Of a stretch of DNA of 64,000 nucleotides, positions 8,739 through 18,600 are shown in pieces. The position numbers and the translations under genes were made by a program. The DNA is taken from the NCBI GenBank assembly GCA_002350625.1, contig DEFE01000004.1, forward strand, positions 121,415 through 185,414, in the 5' to 3' direction. Origin of the DNA: Lachnospiraceae bacterium UBA2860. GTDB lineage: Bacteria; Bacillota; Clostridia; Lachnospirales; Lachnospiraceae. Every line of letters begins with the position of its first letter. The first letter of the stretch is position 1. Below the pieces are notes generated by a model. That model made no database searches. It worked only from the letters and a program-made list of their open reading frames with translations, and was not told where the DNA came from.

Positions 8739-8765
8739 ATGACAAGGGGTCTGACCCCTTGTCAT
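8739..8765. repeat. REP-like 27-base palindrome, copy 1
   Basis: A near-perfect palindrome with arms ATGACAAGGGGTC / GACCCCTTGTCAT around a single central T. Three relatives occur at 34388, 51327 and 60749. This copy lies in the divergent dtd/GH5 intergenic region and ends just before the GH5 ribosome binding site. Confidence 0.9.
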
Positions 8766-8793
8766 GAAATCCCCTCTTAAGGAGGTTCCTGCC

Positions 8794-10131
8794 ATGTCAT
8801 TTCGAAGATGCACTGCCCGTTTATCAGCCATCCTTCTCACCGCAGCGCTTCTGACCGCCCTCACCGCGGTTCCGGCCGCGGCGGCCGCGAAGTACAGCGG
8901 CGCCTTTCAGTCGAAGTCCGGCGGAGCGAAGGTTACGGCGAAGCTGTACCGCTCCGGGAAGTACCGCCTCACGGTCTCCGGGAAGACGCTGACAGTCGGT
9001 AAAATAAGGAGCGGCGCGAAGCTGAAAAAAGCGTCGTGGAAGAAGAAAAAGTCCCAGCTCTGGACCGTGAAGAAGCGGTCCGGCGGAGGCGTGTCCTTCA
9101 TCAGCTGCGCGAATAAAAACTATGCGCTGTCCGTCACGAAGAAGGGGCTGTTTCTCAAAAAGAAGCGCGCGGAGGCATCGCAGGTCTTTAAGAAGGTCGC
9201 CGCGAAAAAAGCGGCGGCCGGCGGCGCCGTGACAAATGCGAAGGACGGGGCGGCGCAGCATGGCTGGCTCTCCGTTAAGGGGACGCAGCTCGTCGACGCC
9301 TCCGGGCGCCCCGTCGTGCTGCACGGCATGAGCAGCCACGGCCTGCAGTGGTTCGGGAACTTCGCCTCCTCCGGCGCCATCGGCGCAACCGCCTCCTACG
9401 GGGCCAATCTCTTCCGCGCCGCCATGTACACCGCGGAAAACGGCTATCTGTCCGACAAAACCGGGATGTACGCAAGGCTCTGCGCCGCCGTCGACGCGGC
9501 CGTATCGAGAAATATGTACGTCATCATCGACTGGCACATCTTAAGCGACACGAATCCCCGCTCGCATCAGGGCGAGGCGAAGGCTTTCTTCAAAAAGGTG
9601 TCGGCGCGCTATGCGGGCACTCCGAACGTCCTCTATGAGATCTGCAACGAGCCGAACGGCGGCACCTCCTGGAAGGACGTCAAGACTTATGCGGAGGCGG
9701 TGATCCCCGTGATCCGGAACAATTCGCCGCGGTCCGTCATCCTCGTCGGCACGCCGACCTGGAGCCAGGACGTCGATCTCGCGGCCGCCGACCCGCTCTC
9801 CTTCGGCAACATCATGTACGTCTGCCACTTCTATGCGGGGACGCATTTCGCCTTCCTCCGGGAGAAGGTGAGCACGGCCCTCTCGAAGGGCGCGCCGATC
9901 TTCGTCACGGAGTGGGGCACCTCGGACGCCAGCGGAAATGGCGGCGTATTCACGAAAGAAGCGGCGACCTGGCTGAGCTTCCTTGCTGAGCACAAGATCA
10001 GCTGGGCGAACTGGTCCCTGTGCGACAAGAGCGAGAGCTCTGCGGCGCTGAAACCCGGCGCAAATGCCGACGACGGCATTTCGTCCTCCGAGCTGTCCGC
10101 TTCAGGAAAGTTCGTGTTTGCAAGATTCTGA
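8794..10131 (+). CDS. Secreted glycoside hydrolase family 5 (cellulase-like) with N-terminal basic domain
   Basis: The start at 8794 is chosen because AAGGAGG lies at 8779-8785; the in-frame ATG at 8764 sits inside the REP palindrome. The 445-residue product has a signal peptide (hydrophobic residues 13-32, ending AAAA). Residues about 33-135 are very Lys-rich and contain patterns (YALSVTKKGLFLKKK) suggestive of a beta-trefoil/RICIN-like binding module, though this is uncertain. Residues about 155-445 form a GH5 catalytic barrel: YEICNEPNG holds the acid/base Glu286 and FVTEWGTSDASG the nucleophile Glu373; RAAMYT and IIDWH match the conserved Arg strand and the DWH segment. It should cleave beta-1,4-glucan or a related polysaccharide outside the cell. 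No dockerin is visible. The 3' end overlaps the convergent dusB by 30 bases. Confidence 0.9.
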   Translation: MSFRRCTARLSAILLTAALLTALTAVPAAAAAKYSGAFQSKSGGAKVTAKLYRSGKYRLTVSGKTLTVGKIRSGAKLKKASWKKKKSQLWTVKKRSGGGVSFISCANKNYALSVTKKGLFLKKKRAEASQVFKKVAAKKAAAGGAVTNAKDGAAQHGWLSVKGTQLVDASGRPVVLHGMSSHGLQWFGNFASSGAIGATASYGANLFRAAMYTAENGYLSDKTGMYARLCAAVDAAVSRNMYVIIDWHILSDTNPRSHQGEAKAFFKKVSARYAGTPNVLYEICNEPNGGTSWKDVKTYAEAVIPVIRNNSPRSVILVGTPTWSQDVDLAAADPLSFGNIMYVCHFYAGTHFAFLREKVSTALSKGAPIFVTEWGTSDASGNGGVFTKEAATWLSFLAEHKISWANWSLCDKSESSAALKPGANADDGISSSELSASGKFVFARF

Positions 10132-11127
10132 CAGCCACTGATCGAGCAGGGCCTTCAGCGCCGGATAATCCGCCGCGGCGTTGATCCCCGCGCGGAGCGC
10201 CGCCGAGCCGGGCAGGCCGGTCGTGTACCAGGCGATGTGCTTGCGCATCTCAAGGACGCCGAGCGTCTCGCCCTTCTCCTTAAGGAGCGCCTCCGCGTGG
10301 CGGAGCATCATCGCGTGGATCTCCGGGATCATCGGCCGCGGCGGAACAGCCGCGGCGGCTTCTTCGGCGCTTTTTCCGTCCTTAAGGGCGGCCAGATAGG
10401 CGGCAGCTTCGCGGAAAATCCAGGGATTTCCCTGCGAGGCGCGGCCGATCATCACATAGTCGCAGCCGGTCTCCGCCATCATGGCGCCGGCGCGTTCCGC
10501 GCTGTTCACATCCCCGTTTCCGATGACGGGAATGCGGACGGCATTTTTGACGTCCCGGATGATGCTCCAGTCCGCCTTGCCCGCGTAGTACTGCTCCCTC
10601 GTGCGGCCGTGAACGGCAACCGCCGCGGCGCCTGCCGCCTCGGCCCGCTTCGCCAGCTCGACAGCCGTGCGCTCTCCTTCGTGAAAGCCGGCGCGCATCT
10701 TGACCGTCACCGGCCGGTCGGACGCGCGGACAGCCGCCCGGACGATCGCCTCAGCCTTGTCCGGCGCAAGCATGAGCGCGCTGCCCTCCCCGTTCTTCAC
10801 GATCTTCGGCATCGGGCAGCCCATATTGATGTCGAGGATGTCATAAGGATAGTCCGCGAGCGCGTCGATCGCGATCCGGAAGGTCTCCGGATCCGGCCCG
10901 AAGAGCTGCATGGAGACCGGATGCTCCTCCGCCCCGATATCGATCAGCTCCTTCGTCTTTTTGTTTCCGTACTTGACGGCATTGGCGCTGACCATCTCCG
11001 TCGACACGAGCGCGGCGCCCATCTCGCGGCAGATCTGCCGGAACGGGTGGTCCGTCACCCCGGCCATCGGCCCGAGCACAAGAAGGCCGGGCAGCACAAA
11101 GCCGTTTTCGGATGGATGATCACACAT
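10102..11127 (-). CDS. dusB: tRNA-dihydrouridine synthase DusB
   Basis: The 341-residue flavoenzyme reduces uridine to dihydrouridine in tRNA D-loops. Recognised motifs are LGPMAGVTDHPFR at the N-terminus, MQLFG near 73, the catalytic-cysteine motif DINMGCPMPKIVKNGEG (Cys104), VKMRAGF, AVHGRTREQYYAGKADW and IGNGDVNS. The start overlaps the upstream birA stop by 8 bases, suggesting translational coupling. In related Clostridia birA and dusB are commonly adjacent, often with coaX, which is absent here. Confidence 0.95.
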   Translation of the reverse strand: MCDHPSENGFVLPGLLVLGPMAGVTDHPFRQICREMGAALVSTEMVSANAVKYGNKKTKELIDIGAEEHPVSMQLFGPDPETFRIAIDALADYPYDILDINMGCPMPKIVKNGEGSALMLAPDKAEAIVRAAVRASDRPVTVKMRAGFHEGERTAVELAKRAEAAGAAAVAVHGRTREQYYAGKADWSIIRDVKNAVRIPVIGNGDVNSAERAGAMMAETGCDYVMIGRASQGNPWIFREAAAYLAALKDGKSAEEAAAAVPPRPMIPEIHAMMLRHAEALLKEKGETLGVLEMRKHIAWYTTGLPGSAALRAGINAAADYPALKALLDQWLSESCKHELS

Positions 11128-11896
11128 AGCCGTAGAGCCCCCTCACCGAGATCTCGCCCGACGAGACCATCTGCTCCGTCCCGTCCGGGAGCGCAATCCG
11201 CATCGCGCCGTCTGCGCCGATGCCGCGGCAGACCGCTGTGTACGCGCCCGCGGGATCCTCGATCCGCACCTCATTCCCGAGGCTCACCATCAGCGCCTCA
11301 TACGCCTCCCTTATCTTCGCAAGCGACCCTTCTTCCATAAAGCGCGCATAGCCTTCCGCATATGCCGCCAGCACCGCCATAAGCAGCGCGTCCCTGTCGA
11401 CGGGCGCCGCGTTCCCGCTCCCGCTGCGCTCAAGGAAAAGAGATGTCGCCCGGTCCTGAAGTTCCTTCGGAAATGCCGCCGTGTTGACGTTGATGCCTAT
11501 GCCCACGACGACAGCCGTCCCGCCCCCGCACGAAAATGCCTCGGTCAGGATCCCGCACACCTTCTTTCCGCCGATCACGATGTCGTTCGGCCACTTGATG
11601 AGGGCGGGGAGCTGAAGCTCCCGACGAATCGCATATGCGACGGCAAGCCCGGCGACGATCGTCACCTGGGGAAGCAGCGCCGGCGCGAGGTCCGGCTTTA
11701 AGAGAAACGAAAAATACAAAGATTCGCCGGGAGGTGATGCCCAGCTTCTGCCGCGGCGTCCCTTCCCGGCTGTCTGTTCGTCCGCGACGGCCAGCCACCC
11801 CTCAGTGGCGCCCGCCGCCGCGGCTCTTTTCACCGCTTCGTTCGTCGAGTCGACGCTTGCGAAGCGGTGGATCTCAAAAAAATCCGCTGTATCCAT
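11120..11896 (-). CDS. birA: Biotin-[acetyl-CoA-carboxylase] ligase, mono-domain form
   Basis: The 258-residue protein attaches biotin to the biotin carboxyl carrier protein through biotinyl-AMP. Visible motifs are the adenylate loop GKGRRGRSWASP (about residues 44-55), SLYFSFLL, LIKWPNDIVIGGKKVCGIL and the glycine-rich VVGIGINVN. The C-terminal SH3-like domain begins around LGNEVRI. There is no N-terminal helix-turn-helix, so this form probably does not repress biotin genes itself. It begins 20 bases after the argF stop and overlaps dusB by 8 bases. Confidence 0.95.
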   Translation of the reverse strand: MDTADFFEIHRFASVDSTNEAVKRAAAAGATEGWLAVADEQTAGKGRRGRSWASPPGESLYFSFLLKPDLAPALLPQVTIVAGLAVAYAIRRELQLPALIKWPNDIVIGGKKVCGILTEAFSCGGGTAVVVGIGINVNTAAFPKELQDRATSLFLERSGSGNAAPVDRDALLMAVLAAYAEGYARFMEEGSLAKIREAYEALMVSLGNEVRIEDPAGAYTAVCRGIGADGAMRIALPDGTEQMVSSGEISVRGLYGYV

Positions 11897-11916
11897 GGAT
11901 GCCTCCGCCGTGCCGC

Positions 11917-12906
11917 TCAGCCGCGCAGCGTCGCGACCATGACGGCCTTGATCGTGTGCATGCGGTTCTCCGCCTCGTCAAAGACCACCGACTGCGGCGA
12001 CTCGAAGACCTCGTCGGTCACTTCCATCGCGTCGAGGCCGTATTTGTCGTGGATCTGCCGCCCGATGCCGGTCCCGAGATCGTGGAAAGCCGGCAGGCAG
12101 TGCATGAAGATCGCCTGCGGCCCCGCCATTTTCATGACCTCTGCGTTCACCTGATAAGGCATGAGCGCGTCGATCCGCTCCTTCCAGACCTCGTCCGGCT
12201 CGCCCATGGAGACCCAGACGTCCGTGTAGATGACGTCCGCCCCTTTGACGCCCGCCTCGATATCCTCCGTGAGCGTCACGGAGCCGCCGCTCTCCTTCGC
12301 GTAGCCCTCGCACTCGCGGACGAGCGCCTCGTCCGGGAAATACGCCTTGTTCGTGCAGGCCGTAAAGTGGAGGCCGAGCTTCGAGCAGACGATCATGAGG
12401 GAATTGCCGGAGTTGTAGCGCGCGTCGCCCAGATACGCCAGCTTCTTTCCCTTGAGCGACCCGAGATGCTCCCGGATCGTCAGCATGTCGGCGAGCATCT
12501 GCGTCGGGTGGAATTCATTCGTGAGGCCGTTCCAGACCGGCACGCCCGCGTCCTTCGCGAGCGCCTCGACGATCTCCTGTCCGAACCCGCGGTACTCGAT
12601 CCCGTCAAACATGCGGCCGAGCACCCGCGCCGTGTCGGCGATGCTCTCCTTCTTGCCGATCTGCGACCCGCTCGGGTCGAGATACGTCACGTGCATGCCG
12701 CAGTCGTGCGCCGCCACCTCAAACGCGCAGCGCGTGCGCGTGCTGGTCTTCTCGAAGATCAGTGCGATATTCTTGTGCGGGAGATCGTAGTCATAGATCC
12801 CCTGCTGCTTTTTCCGCTTCAGCTCCGCCGCCAGGTCGAGAAGATAGGTGATCTCCTCCGGGGTGTAGTCGCGAAGCGTTAAGAAATGGCGTCCTTTTAA
12901 CTGCAT
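11917..12906 (-). CDS. argF: Ornithine carbamoyltransferase, anabolic type
   Basis: The enzyme makes citrulline from ornithine and carbamoyl phosphate in arginine synthesis. The start at 12906 is preferred over an upstream in-frame codon because GAAAGGAG lies 5 bases before it and the extra residues overlap the previous gene. The 329-residue product has the carbamoyl-phosphate motif STRTR at residues 55-59, HPTQMLAD in the middle and the ornithine-loop cysteine motif HCLPAFHD near the C-terminus. No other arg gene is in the window, so it is separated from the rest of the pathway. Confidence 0.96.
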   Translation of the reverse strand: MQLKGRHFLTLRDYTPEEITYLLDLAAELKRKKQQGIYDYDLPHKNIALIFEKTSTRTRCAFEVAAHDCGMHVTYLDPSGSQIGKKESIADTARVLGRMFDGIEYRGFGQEIVEALAKDAGVPVWNGLTNEFHPTQMLADMLTIREHLGSLKGKKLAYLGDARYNSGNSLMIVCSKLGLHFTACTNKAYFPDEALVRECEGYAKESGGSVTLTEDIEAGVKGADVIYTDVWVSMGEPDEVWKERIDALMPYQVNAEVMKMAGPQAIFMHCLPAFHDLGTGIGRQIHDKYGLDAMEVTDEVFESPQSVVFDEAENRMHTIKAVMVATLRG

Positions 12907-12952
12907 AGTAGCTCCTTTCTGTAGTGACCTCCGGGATCGTCCCGCGTTCCCT

Positions 12953-13723
12953 TTACAGCGCCCGCCGCTGCCGCTGCGCCTCATAGAGCAGCACGCCCGC
13001 CGCCATCGCGGCGTTCAGCGACTCCACGCGCCCGAGCATCGGGATCCGGATGAGCGCCGACGAGGCCTCCGCCGTCTCCGCGGAGACGCCCCGGCTCTCG
13101 TTGCCGATGACAAAGGCGCTGCCGCCCCTTAAGTCACAATCCGTGTAAAATGCGCGTCCCTTGAGATGCGCCGCGTAGACCGCGGTGCCCCGGAGGCGCA
13201 GCTCTCTTGCGATATCCGCCCCCGTCGGGACGAGAAAATGCGGCACGCGGAAGATGGATCCCATCGTCGAGCGGATGGTCTTCGGCGCGTAGAGATCCGC
13301 CGAGTCCTCCGTGAGGAAGACGGCCGTCACGCCCGCGGCCTCGCCCGTCCTTACAATCGTTCCCACGTTGCCGGGATCCTGCAGGTTCTCCAGGATGGCG
13401 TAGAGCGGGCAGGCGATGCCCAGCACGTCCTCCGCGCGCCAGTCCATCTTTTTGAGAACCGTGAGGATGCCCTGCGGCGTCCGCGTGTCCGAGAGCTGGA
13501 AGAAACGGGTCTCGTCGATATCCGCGACGACGTCCGTGCCCGCCGGTATCTTCTCAAATGCCTCCGGATGCTCTTCCGCAAAGCGCCTCGTCATCAGCAC
13601 CTGCACGATCCTGTCGGGCGGCGCCTCAAAAAAAAGCTTCCGCCCTTCCGCGACAAAAAGGCCCTGCGTATCGCGGGCCTTTTTATTCTTCTCAAGAAAT
13701 GTAATGTCTTTAAATGAAAGCAT
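12953..13723 (-). CDS. TrmH/SpoU-family RNA 2'-O-methyltransferase
   Basis: The 256-residue protein has an N-terminal substrate-binding domain ([13 protein letters not shown] near residue 22) and a C-terminal SPOUT knot with the three family motifs: [15 protein letters not shown] (about 112-126), [10 protein letters not shown] and [23 protein letters not shown] at the end. It transfers methyl from S-adenosylmethionine to a ribose in rRNA or tRNA; the exact target cannot be read from sequence. It lies 32 bases after pfkA and 46 bases before argF, on the same strand. Confidence 0.9.
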   Translation of the reverse strand: MLSFKDITFLEKNKKARDTQGLFVAEGRKLFFEAPPDRIVQVLMTRRFAEEHPEAFEKIPAGTDVVADIDETRFFQLSDTRTPQGILTVLKKMDWRAEDVLGIACPLYAILENLQDPGNVGTIVRTGEAAGVTAVFLTEDSADLYAPKTIRSTMGSIFRVPHFLVPTGADIARELRLRGTAVYAAHLKGRAFYTDCDLRGGSAFVIGNESRGVSAETAEASSALIRIPMLGRVESLNAAMAAGVLLYEAQRQRRAL

Positions 13724-13755
13724 CTGCTTAAGATCTCCGCCCCTCGCAAAGACGT

Positions 13756-14784
13756 TTACAGCTGCTCGTCCTTCAGGGCTTTCTTGCCTTCGTCCTTGTG
13801 ATAGCCGCCGGACATCGCCGTCGCGATCTCGTACTGGTAGTCGTCGATGCCCTTGACCATCGCGAGCGCCTCGTCGATGTCAAAGTCCTGGAACTTGCCG
13901 TTCTTGTAGCCGACCACGCGCTCGCTCTTGCCCTCGATCAGGAGATCGACGGCCATGCAGCCCATGATCGACGCGTAGACGCGGTCCTTCGCCGTGGGGC
14001 TGCCGCCTCTCTGCATGTGGCCGAGAATCGTCGCGCGGGTCTCGATGCCCGTCGCCGCCTCGATCCGCCGCGCCATCGAAGCGGAATGCCCGACGCCTTC
14101 CGCGTTCACGATGATGTGATGCTTCTTGCCGCGATGGCGGCTGTCTATGATGTTGTCAATGATCTTCTGCTCGTCGTAGTCATACTTCTCCGGGAGCAGG
14201 ATGTCCTCCGCGCCGTTCGCGATGCCGCACCACAGCGCCAGATAACCGGCGTTTCTGCCCATGACCTCGATGATCGAGCATCTCTCATGGGACGTGGATG
14301 TATCGCGGACCTTGTCGATCGCTTCCATCGCGGTGTTGACGGACGTGTCGAATCCGATCGTGTACTCCGTGCAGGAGATGTCGAGGTCGATTGTCCCCGG
14401 CAGGCCCACGACGTTGATGCCCTGGTGCGCGAGACACTGCGCGCCTCTGTAGGAGCCGTCGCCGCCGATGACAACGAGTCCGTCGATACCGTGCTTTCTG
14501 CAGGTCTCGGCCGCGTGCTGCTGGCCCTCGATCGTGCGCATCTCCATGCATCTGGCCGTGTAGAGGATCGTGCCGCCCTTCTGAATCGTATCGGACACGT
14601 CCTGCGCGGTCATCTCTTTCAAATCGTCATCCATCAGGCCGTCGTATCCTCTGTAGATGCCGAAGACCTTGAGGCCTCTGCCGAGGCCGCGCCTCACCAC
14701 GGCGCGAATCGCCGCGTTCATGCCCGGTGCGTCTCCGCCGCTTGTCAGCACGCCGATCGTCTTGATTTCTTTATTCGCTGCCAT
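13756..14784 (-). CDS. pfkA: ATP-dependent 6-phosphofructokinase
   Basis: The 342-residue enzyme phosphorylates fructose 6-phosphate in glycolysis. Motifs: N-terminal LTSGGDAPGMNAAIR, the nucleotide loop VVIGGDGSYRGA (Gly after GGD marks ATP rather than pyrophosphate use), the catalytic loop PGTIDLDI, and MGRNAGYLALW. In the E. coli enzyme the loop is TIDND; here Asn is replaced by Leu while both Asp are kept. The same change is, from memory, common in Lachnospiraceae. A good sigma-A promoter lies about 45-70 bases upstream and TAGGAGGG precedes the ATG, so transcription probably starts here and may continue into the methyltransferase and argF. Confidence 0.95.
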   Translation of the reverse strand: MAANKEIKTIGVLTSGGDAPGMNAAIRAVVRRGLGRGLKVFGIYRGYDGLMDDDLKEMTAQDVSDTIQKGGTILYTARCMEMRTIEGQQHAAETCRKHGIDGLVVIGGDGSYRGAQCLAHQGINVVGLPGTIDLDISCTEYTIGFDTSVNTAMEAIDKVRDTSTSHERCSIIEVMGRNAGYLALWCGIANGAEDILLPEKYDYDEQKIIDNIIDSRHRGKKHHIIVNAEGVGHSASMARRIEAATGIETRATILGHMQRGGSPTAKDRVYASIMGCMAVDLLIEGKSERVVGYKNGKFQDFDIDEALAMVKGIDDYQYEIATAMSGGYHKDEGKKALKDEQL

Positions 14785-14826
14785 GTGCTCCCTCCTAAAG
14801 TGGGCTCATCCAACCATATCGTACCT

Positions 14827-14855
14827 ATTGTAAGGCAATCGGGCCCTTTTTTCAA
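14827..14855 (-). promoter_or_regulatory. Sigma-A promoter of pfkA
   Basis: On the minus strand, TTGAAA (14850-14855) and TACAAT (14827-14832) are separated by 17 bases, giving a leader of about 35 bases before the pfkA ribosome binding site. Confidence 0.75.
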
Positions 14856-14871
14856 TACGCCAGTCGCCCTT

Positions 14872-15660
14872 TCATCCCTGCGTCCGCGCTTTCTCCGGCC
14901 GTATGAGCGGCACCGTCTCAAGAATGGGAAGACCGTTTCTTTCCGCCAGGGCCTCCCCTGCGCGGATGGCGTCCTCCCGGTACACATTTCCCGGCCTGTG
15001 CGCGTCCGAGCCGAGCACCGCGGCGCAGCCGGTCTCGCCGGCAATCCGCCAGAAAGCTTCCTTCGGATAATTGCGCCCGTCCTCGATGCCGAGGAGGTTG
15101 ATCTCAAGCGGCATCCCCGCGGCCTTTGCGCATGCGCAGAGCGACCGCATTTCCCGCTCGTAGAGCGCCTCGTCCCCCTCGTAATAGATGAGGTCCGGGT
15201 GCGCAAAATACGTAAAGAGGCCGGTCTCCATCGCCGTCTTGCAGGTGCGCACGTAGGTCTTAAGGACCTCGTCGCTCCGCGTCAGAAATCCGCTGTACGG
15301 CCCCTCCTCTTCGTCCGCGGGGAAGTGCTGCCCGAGCAGGAAAAACTCGATCGGATACGGCTTAAAAAGCGAAAGCTGCGCGTCGATGTACCGCGGGTGG
15401 TACTCCACCTCGAATCCCAGATGGATCTCGATCTCCCGCGCGTATTCCTTCTTCACCGCGAGCACCGCGTCGACGTAACTTTCCAGCTCCGACACATCCA
15501 TGCGGACCGGGCTCCGGTAGCTGCCCTCGAACGGGATCGGAACGTGGTCCGAAAACCCGAGAATCTTAAGCCCGCCCTCGATCGCCTGCTCGACGTATTC
15601 TTTCTCGTCTCCCACGGCGTGCTTGCATCGGGGCGTATGCGTGTGATAATTCGCGATCAT
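14872..15660 (-). CDS. PHP-domain phosphatase, histidinol-phosphatase (HisJ) family
   Basis: The 262-residue protein carries the PHP metal-dependent phosphoesterase motifs: NYHTHTPRCKHA at the N-terminus, GFSDHVPI near residue 35, LGFEVEYHPRY, TYFAHPDLI and LGSDAHRPGNV. The family includes HisJ histidinol-phosphatase, the penultimate enzyme of histidine synthesis, but many relatives are not proven. No his genes are near. It starts 6 bases after the dnaE stop, so the two are probably co-transcribed. Confidence 0.85.
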   Translation of the reverse strand: MIANYHTHTPRCKHAVGDEKEYVEQAIEGGLKILGFSDHVPIPFEGSYRSPVRMDVSELESYVDAVLAVKKEYAREIEIHLGFEVEYHPRYIDAQLSLFKPYPIEFFLLGQHFPADEEEGPYSGFLTRSDEVLKTYVRTCKTAMETGLFTYFAHPDLIYYEGDEALYEREMRSLCACAKAAGMPLEINLLGIEDGRNYPKEAFWRIAGETGCAAVLGSDAHRPGNVYREDAIRAGEALAERNGLPILETVPLIRPEKARTQG

Positions 15661-15666
15661 CTTACT

Positions 15667-18600
15667 TTATGTCCTTCTTTTCTGCGCTGTCTTTTTCGAT
15701 GCGCGCTGCGTGACATTGTCCTGTCCGAAATGCCGCCGGAACGCGTCAAGTGTCTCCGGCGAGATCAGGATGCCGCGCGGCGGCGTCATATCCCGGTACT
15801 GCTTCGTGTCGCGGATGAAGACGAACAGGCGGTCCTTTCCCTCGGACTCCGCAGCAAGATCTTTAAGCTCCGCCTCGCTCTCCTTGAAAGCATCGAGCGA
15901 CGAAAATGCCACCCACAGCTCCTCAGGCACCTCGGAAAACGGCGTGATCACGTCGGCGATCAGCTTGCTCGGCTTGTCGTCCTCGACGGAGACCCGCCCC
16001 TCCACGAAGATCTTGGCGTCCTCCTCGAGCATGTCCCTGTATCTCTCGTAAACCGACGGAAACACAAGGATCTCCAGCGACCCCACCAGGTCCTCGATCG
16101 TGAGGAAGGCCATGACCTTATTCGTCCGCGTGTACTTGATCTGCTTCGCCGCGATGAGTCCGCCGACCGTCTCGCGCGCCTCGTGCTTAACCCGCGTGGC
16201 CCCGCTCTCCTCGTCGAGGACGAAATCCGCGGACACAGCCGTGATCCGGCTCCGCCACAGCGCCTCGTACTCCTCGAGCGGATGGCCGCTCAAGTAGATA
16301 CCGAGCACCTCCTTCTCGAAGGCGAGCAGCGTCTCGCGGCTGAATTCGCCCACGTCCGGCAGCGCGGTCTCGTACACCTTCTTCTCCTCCGGGGCCATGA
16401 AATCAAAAAGCGACATTTGGCCGGTGATCGACTCCTTGCTCTCATAGGCCGCCTGGTCGAGGAGCCCCGGATAAACCATCATGAGCTGCTTCCGCGTGCC
16501 GTTAAAACAGTCGCAGGCGCCGGCGCGGATCAGGTTCTCGATCGCGCGGCGGTTCATGTCCTTGCCGTAGGTCCGCACGATGAAATCCCTGAGCGACGAG
16601 TAGGGACCGTTCATCTCGCGCTCCCTGACGAGCGCGTCGATCACGCCCCGCCCCACGGCCTTGATCGCGTACATGCCGCAGCGGATCGATCCGTTTTCCG
16701 CGGTGAAGCGGCCCTCGCCCGTGTTGACGGAGGGCGGCAGGATGCCGATTCCCACCGAGCGGCAGTGCAGCAGATACTCCGCGCATTTGTCCGTGCTGTC
16801 GATGACGGAGGTCAGCAGCGCCGCCATGTACTCGACCGGATAGTAGTACTTCAAAAATGCCGTCTGGAACGACACGACCGCGTAAGCCGCCGCGTGGCTC
16901 TTGTTGAAGGCGTATCTCGCGAAATCCGTCATCTCGTCGAAGATGCGCGACGCGGTCGCTTCCGGCACGCCCCGGGCGATGCAGCCCGGCACGCCCTCGT
17001 CGGCATTTCCGTAGATAAAGGTCTGCCGCTCCTTCTCCATGACGGAAGCCTTCTTCTTCGACATGGCGCGGCGCACGAGATCCGACCGGCCCATGCTGTA
17101 GCCGCCGAGGTCCCGGACGATCTGCATAACCTGCTCCTGATAGACGATGCAGCCGTAGGTCGTGCCGAGGATCGGCTCCATGAGCGGCGTCTCATAAGTG
17201 ACGCTCTCCGGGTGCTCCTTGCCCTTAATGTACTTCGGAATGAAATCCATCGGGCCCGGCCGGTAGAGCGCGATGCCCGCGATGATGTCCTCGAGCGTGT
17301 GCGGCTTCAGCTCCTTCATGAAGGACTTCATGCCCGCGCTCTCGAGCTGGAAGACGCCCTCGCACCTGCCCCGGCCGATCATGTCCATGACCTTCGGGTC
17401 GTTGTAGTCGACGGTGTCCAGATCAAGGAGGCCCGTCCCGCCGTCCGGCCGCCGGAGTTCCTCCGGCGATGCATCTCCCGCCGCGGCGCGGAGGCCGTCG
17501 TTGATGAGGCGCACCGCGTTCTGGATCACGGTCAGCGTGCGGAGGCCGAGGAAGTCCATCTTTAAGAGGCCCAGCTCCTCGAGCGTCGTCATCGTGTACT
17601 GCGTCGTGATCGAGCCGTCCTGCGCGCGGGAAAGCGGCACGTACTCGACGGCCGGTTTTTCAGATATGACGACGCCCGCCGCGTGCATGGATGTATTCCG
17701 CGGGAGGCCCTCGAGCCGCTTCGACATGTCGATGAGATAGCGGACCTCTTCATTTTCTTCGTATTCCTTCCGCAGCTCCGGATTCTCCGTGAGCGCCTTG
17801 TCCAGCGTAATCCCGAGCTCCTTCGGGATCATCTTGGCGATGCGGTCGCACTCGCTGTAAGGCATGTCGAGTGCCCGCCCGACGTCGCGGATGACGCCGC
17901 GCGCGGCCATCGTGCCGAAGGTGATGATCTGCACGACGCGGTCGCGCCCGTATTTTTCGACGACGTAGTCGATGACCTCCTGCCGTCTCTCAAAGCAGAA
18001 GTCCACGTCGATATCGGGCATGGAGATGCGTTCCGGATTCAGGAAGCGCTCGAAAATCAGGGAATAGCGGATCGGGTCGAGCTCCGTGATGCCGAGCGCG
18101 TAGGAGACGATCGATCCCGCCGCCGAGCCGCGCCCCGGCCCCACGATGATGCCGTGGTCCTTTGCGAAATGCACGTAATCCCAGACGATGAGGAAATAAT
18201 CGACGAAACCCATGTCCGTGATCGTCCCGAGCTCGTACGCGAGGCGCTCTTTCAGCTCCGGGCGTTTCTCCGCGTAATCGTCTCCGTAGTGGCGGCGCAT
18301 GCCCGCCTCGCAGAGCTCCTCAAGATAAGCAAGAGAGCTCCTGCCGTCCGGCGTGTCATACCGCGGAATCTTCCGCACGCCGAATTCGATCGTCACCCGG
18401 CATCTCTCGGCGATCCGCGCCGTGTTCTCCACCGCGTCCGGATAGAAAGAGAAGAGGCGGCGCATCTCCTCCTCGGATTTGACGAAATACTGCCCGCCCT
18501 CATAGCGCATGCGGTCCTCGTCCTGCACCTTCTTCTGCGTCTGGATGCACAGAAGGATGTCGTGCGAGTCGACGTCCTCGGCGTACGTATAGTGCACGTC

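Noticed and set aside
8739..8765. REP palindrome as a simple transcription terminator
   Set aside because: This copy has no T-run following the hairpin in the direction needed and lies in a divergent region; the same element also occurs where no terminator is needed.
13798..17565. Very long open frame on the plus strand (over 1,250 codons) opposite pfkA, the PHP phosphatase and dnaE
   Set aside because: It runs antisense to three unmistakable genes, its product is Arg/His/Leu/Val-rich without family motifs, and such frames are expected opposite G+C-rich coding DNA.
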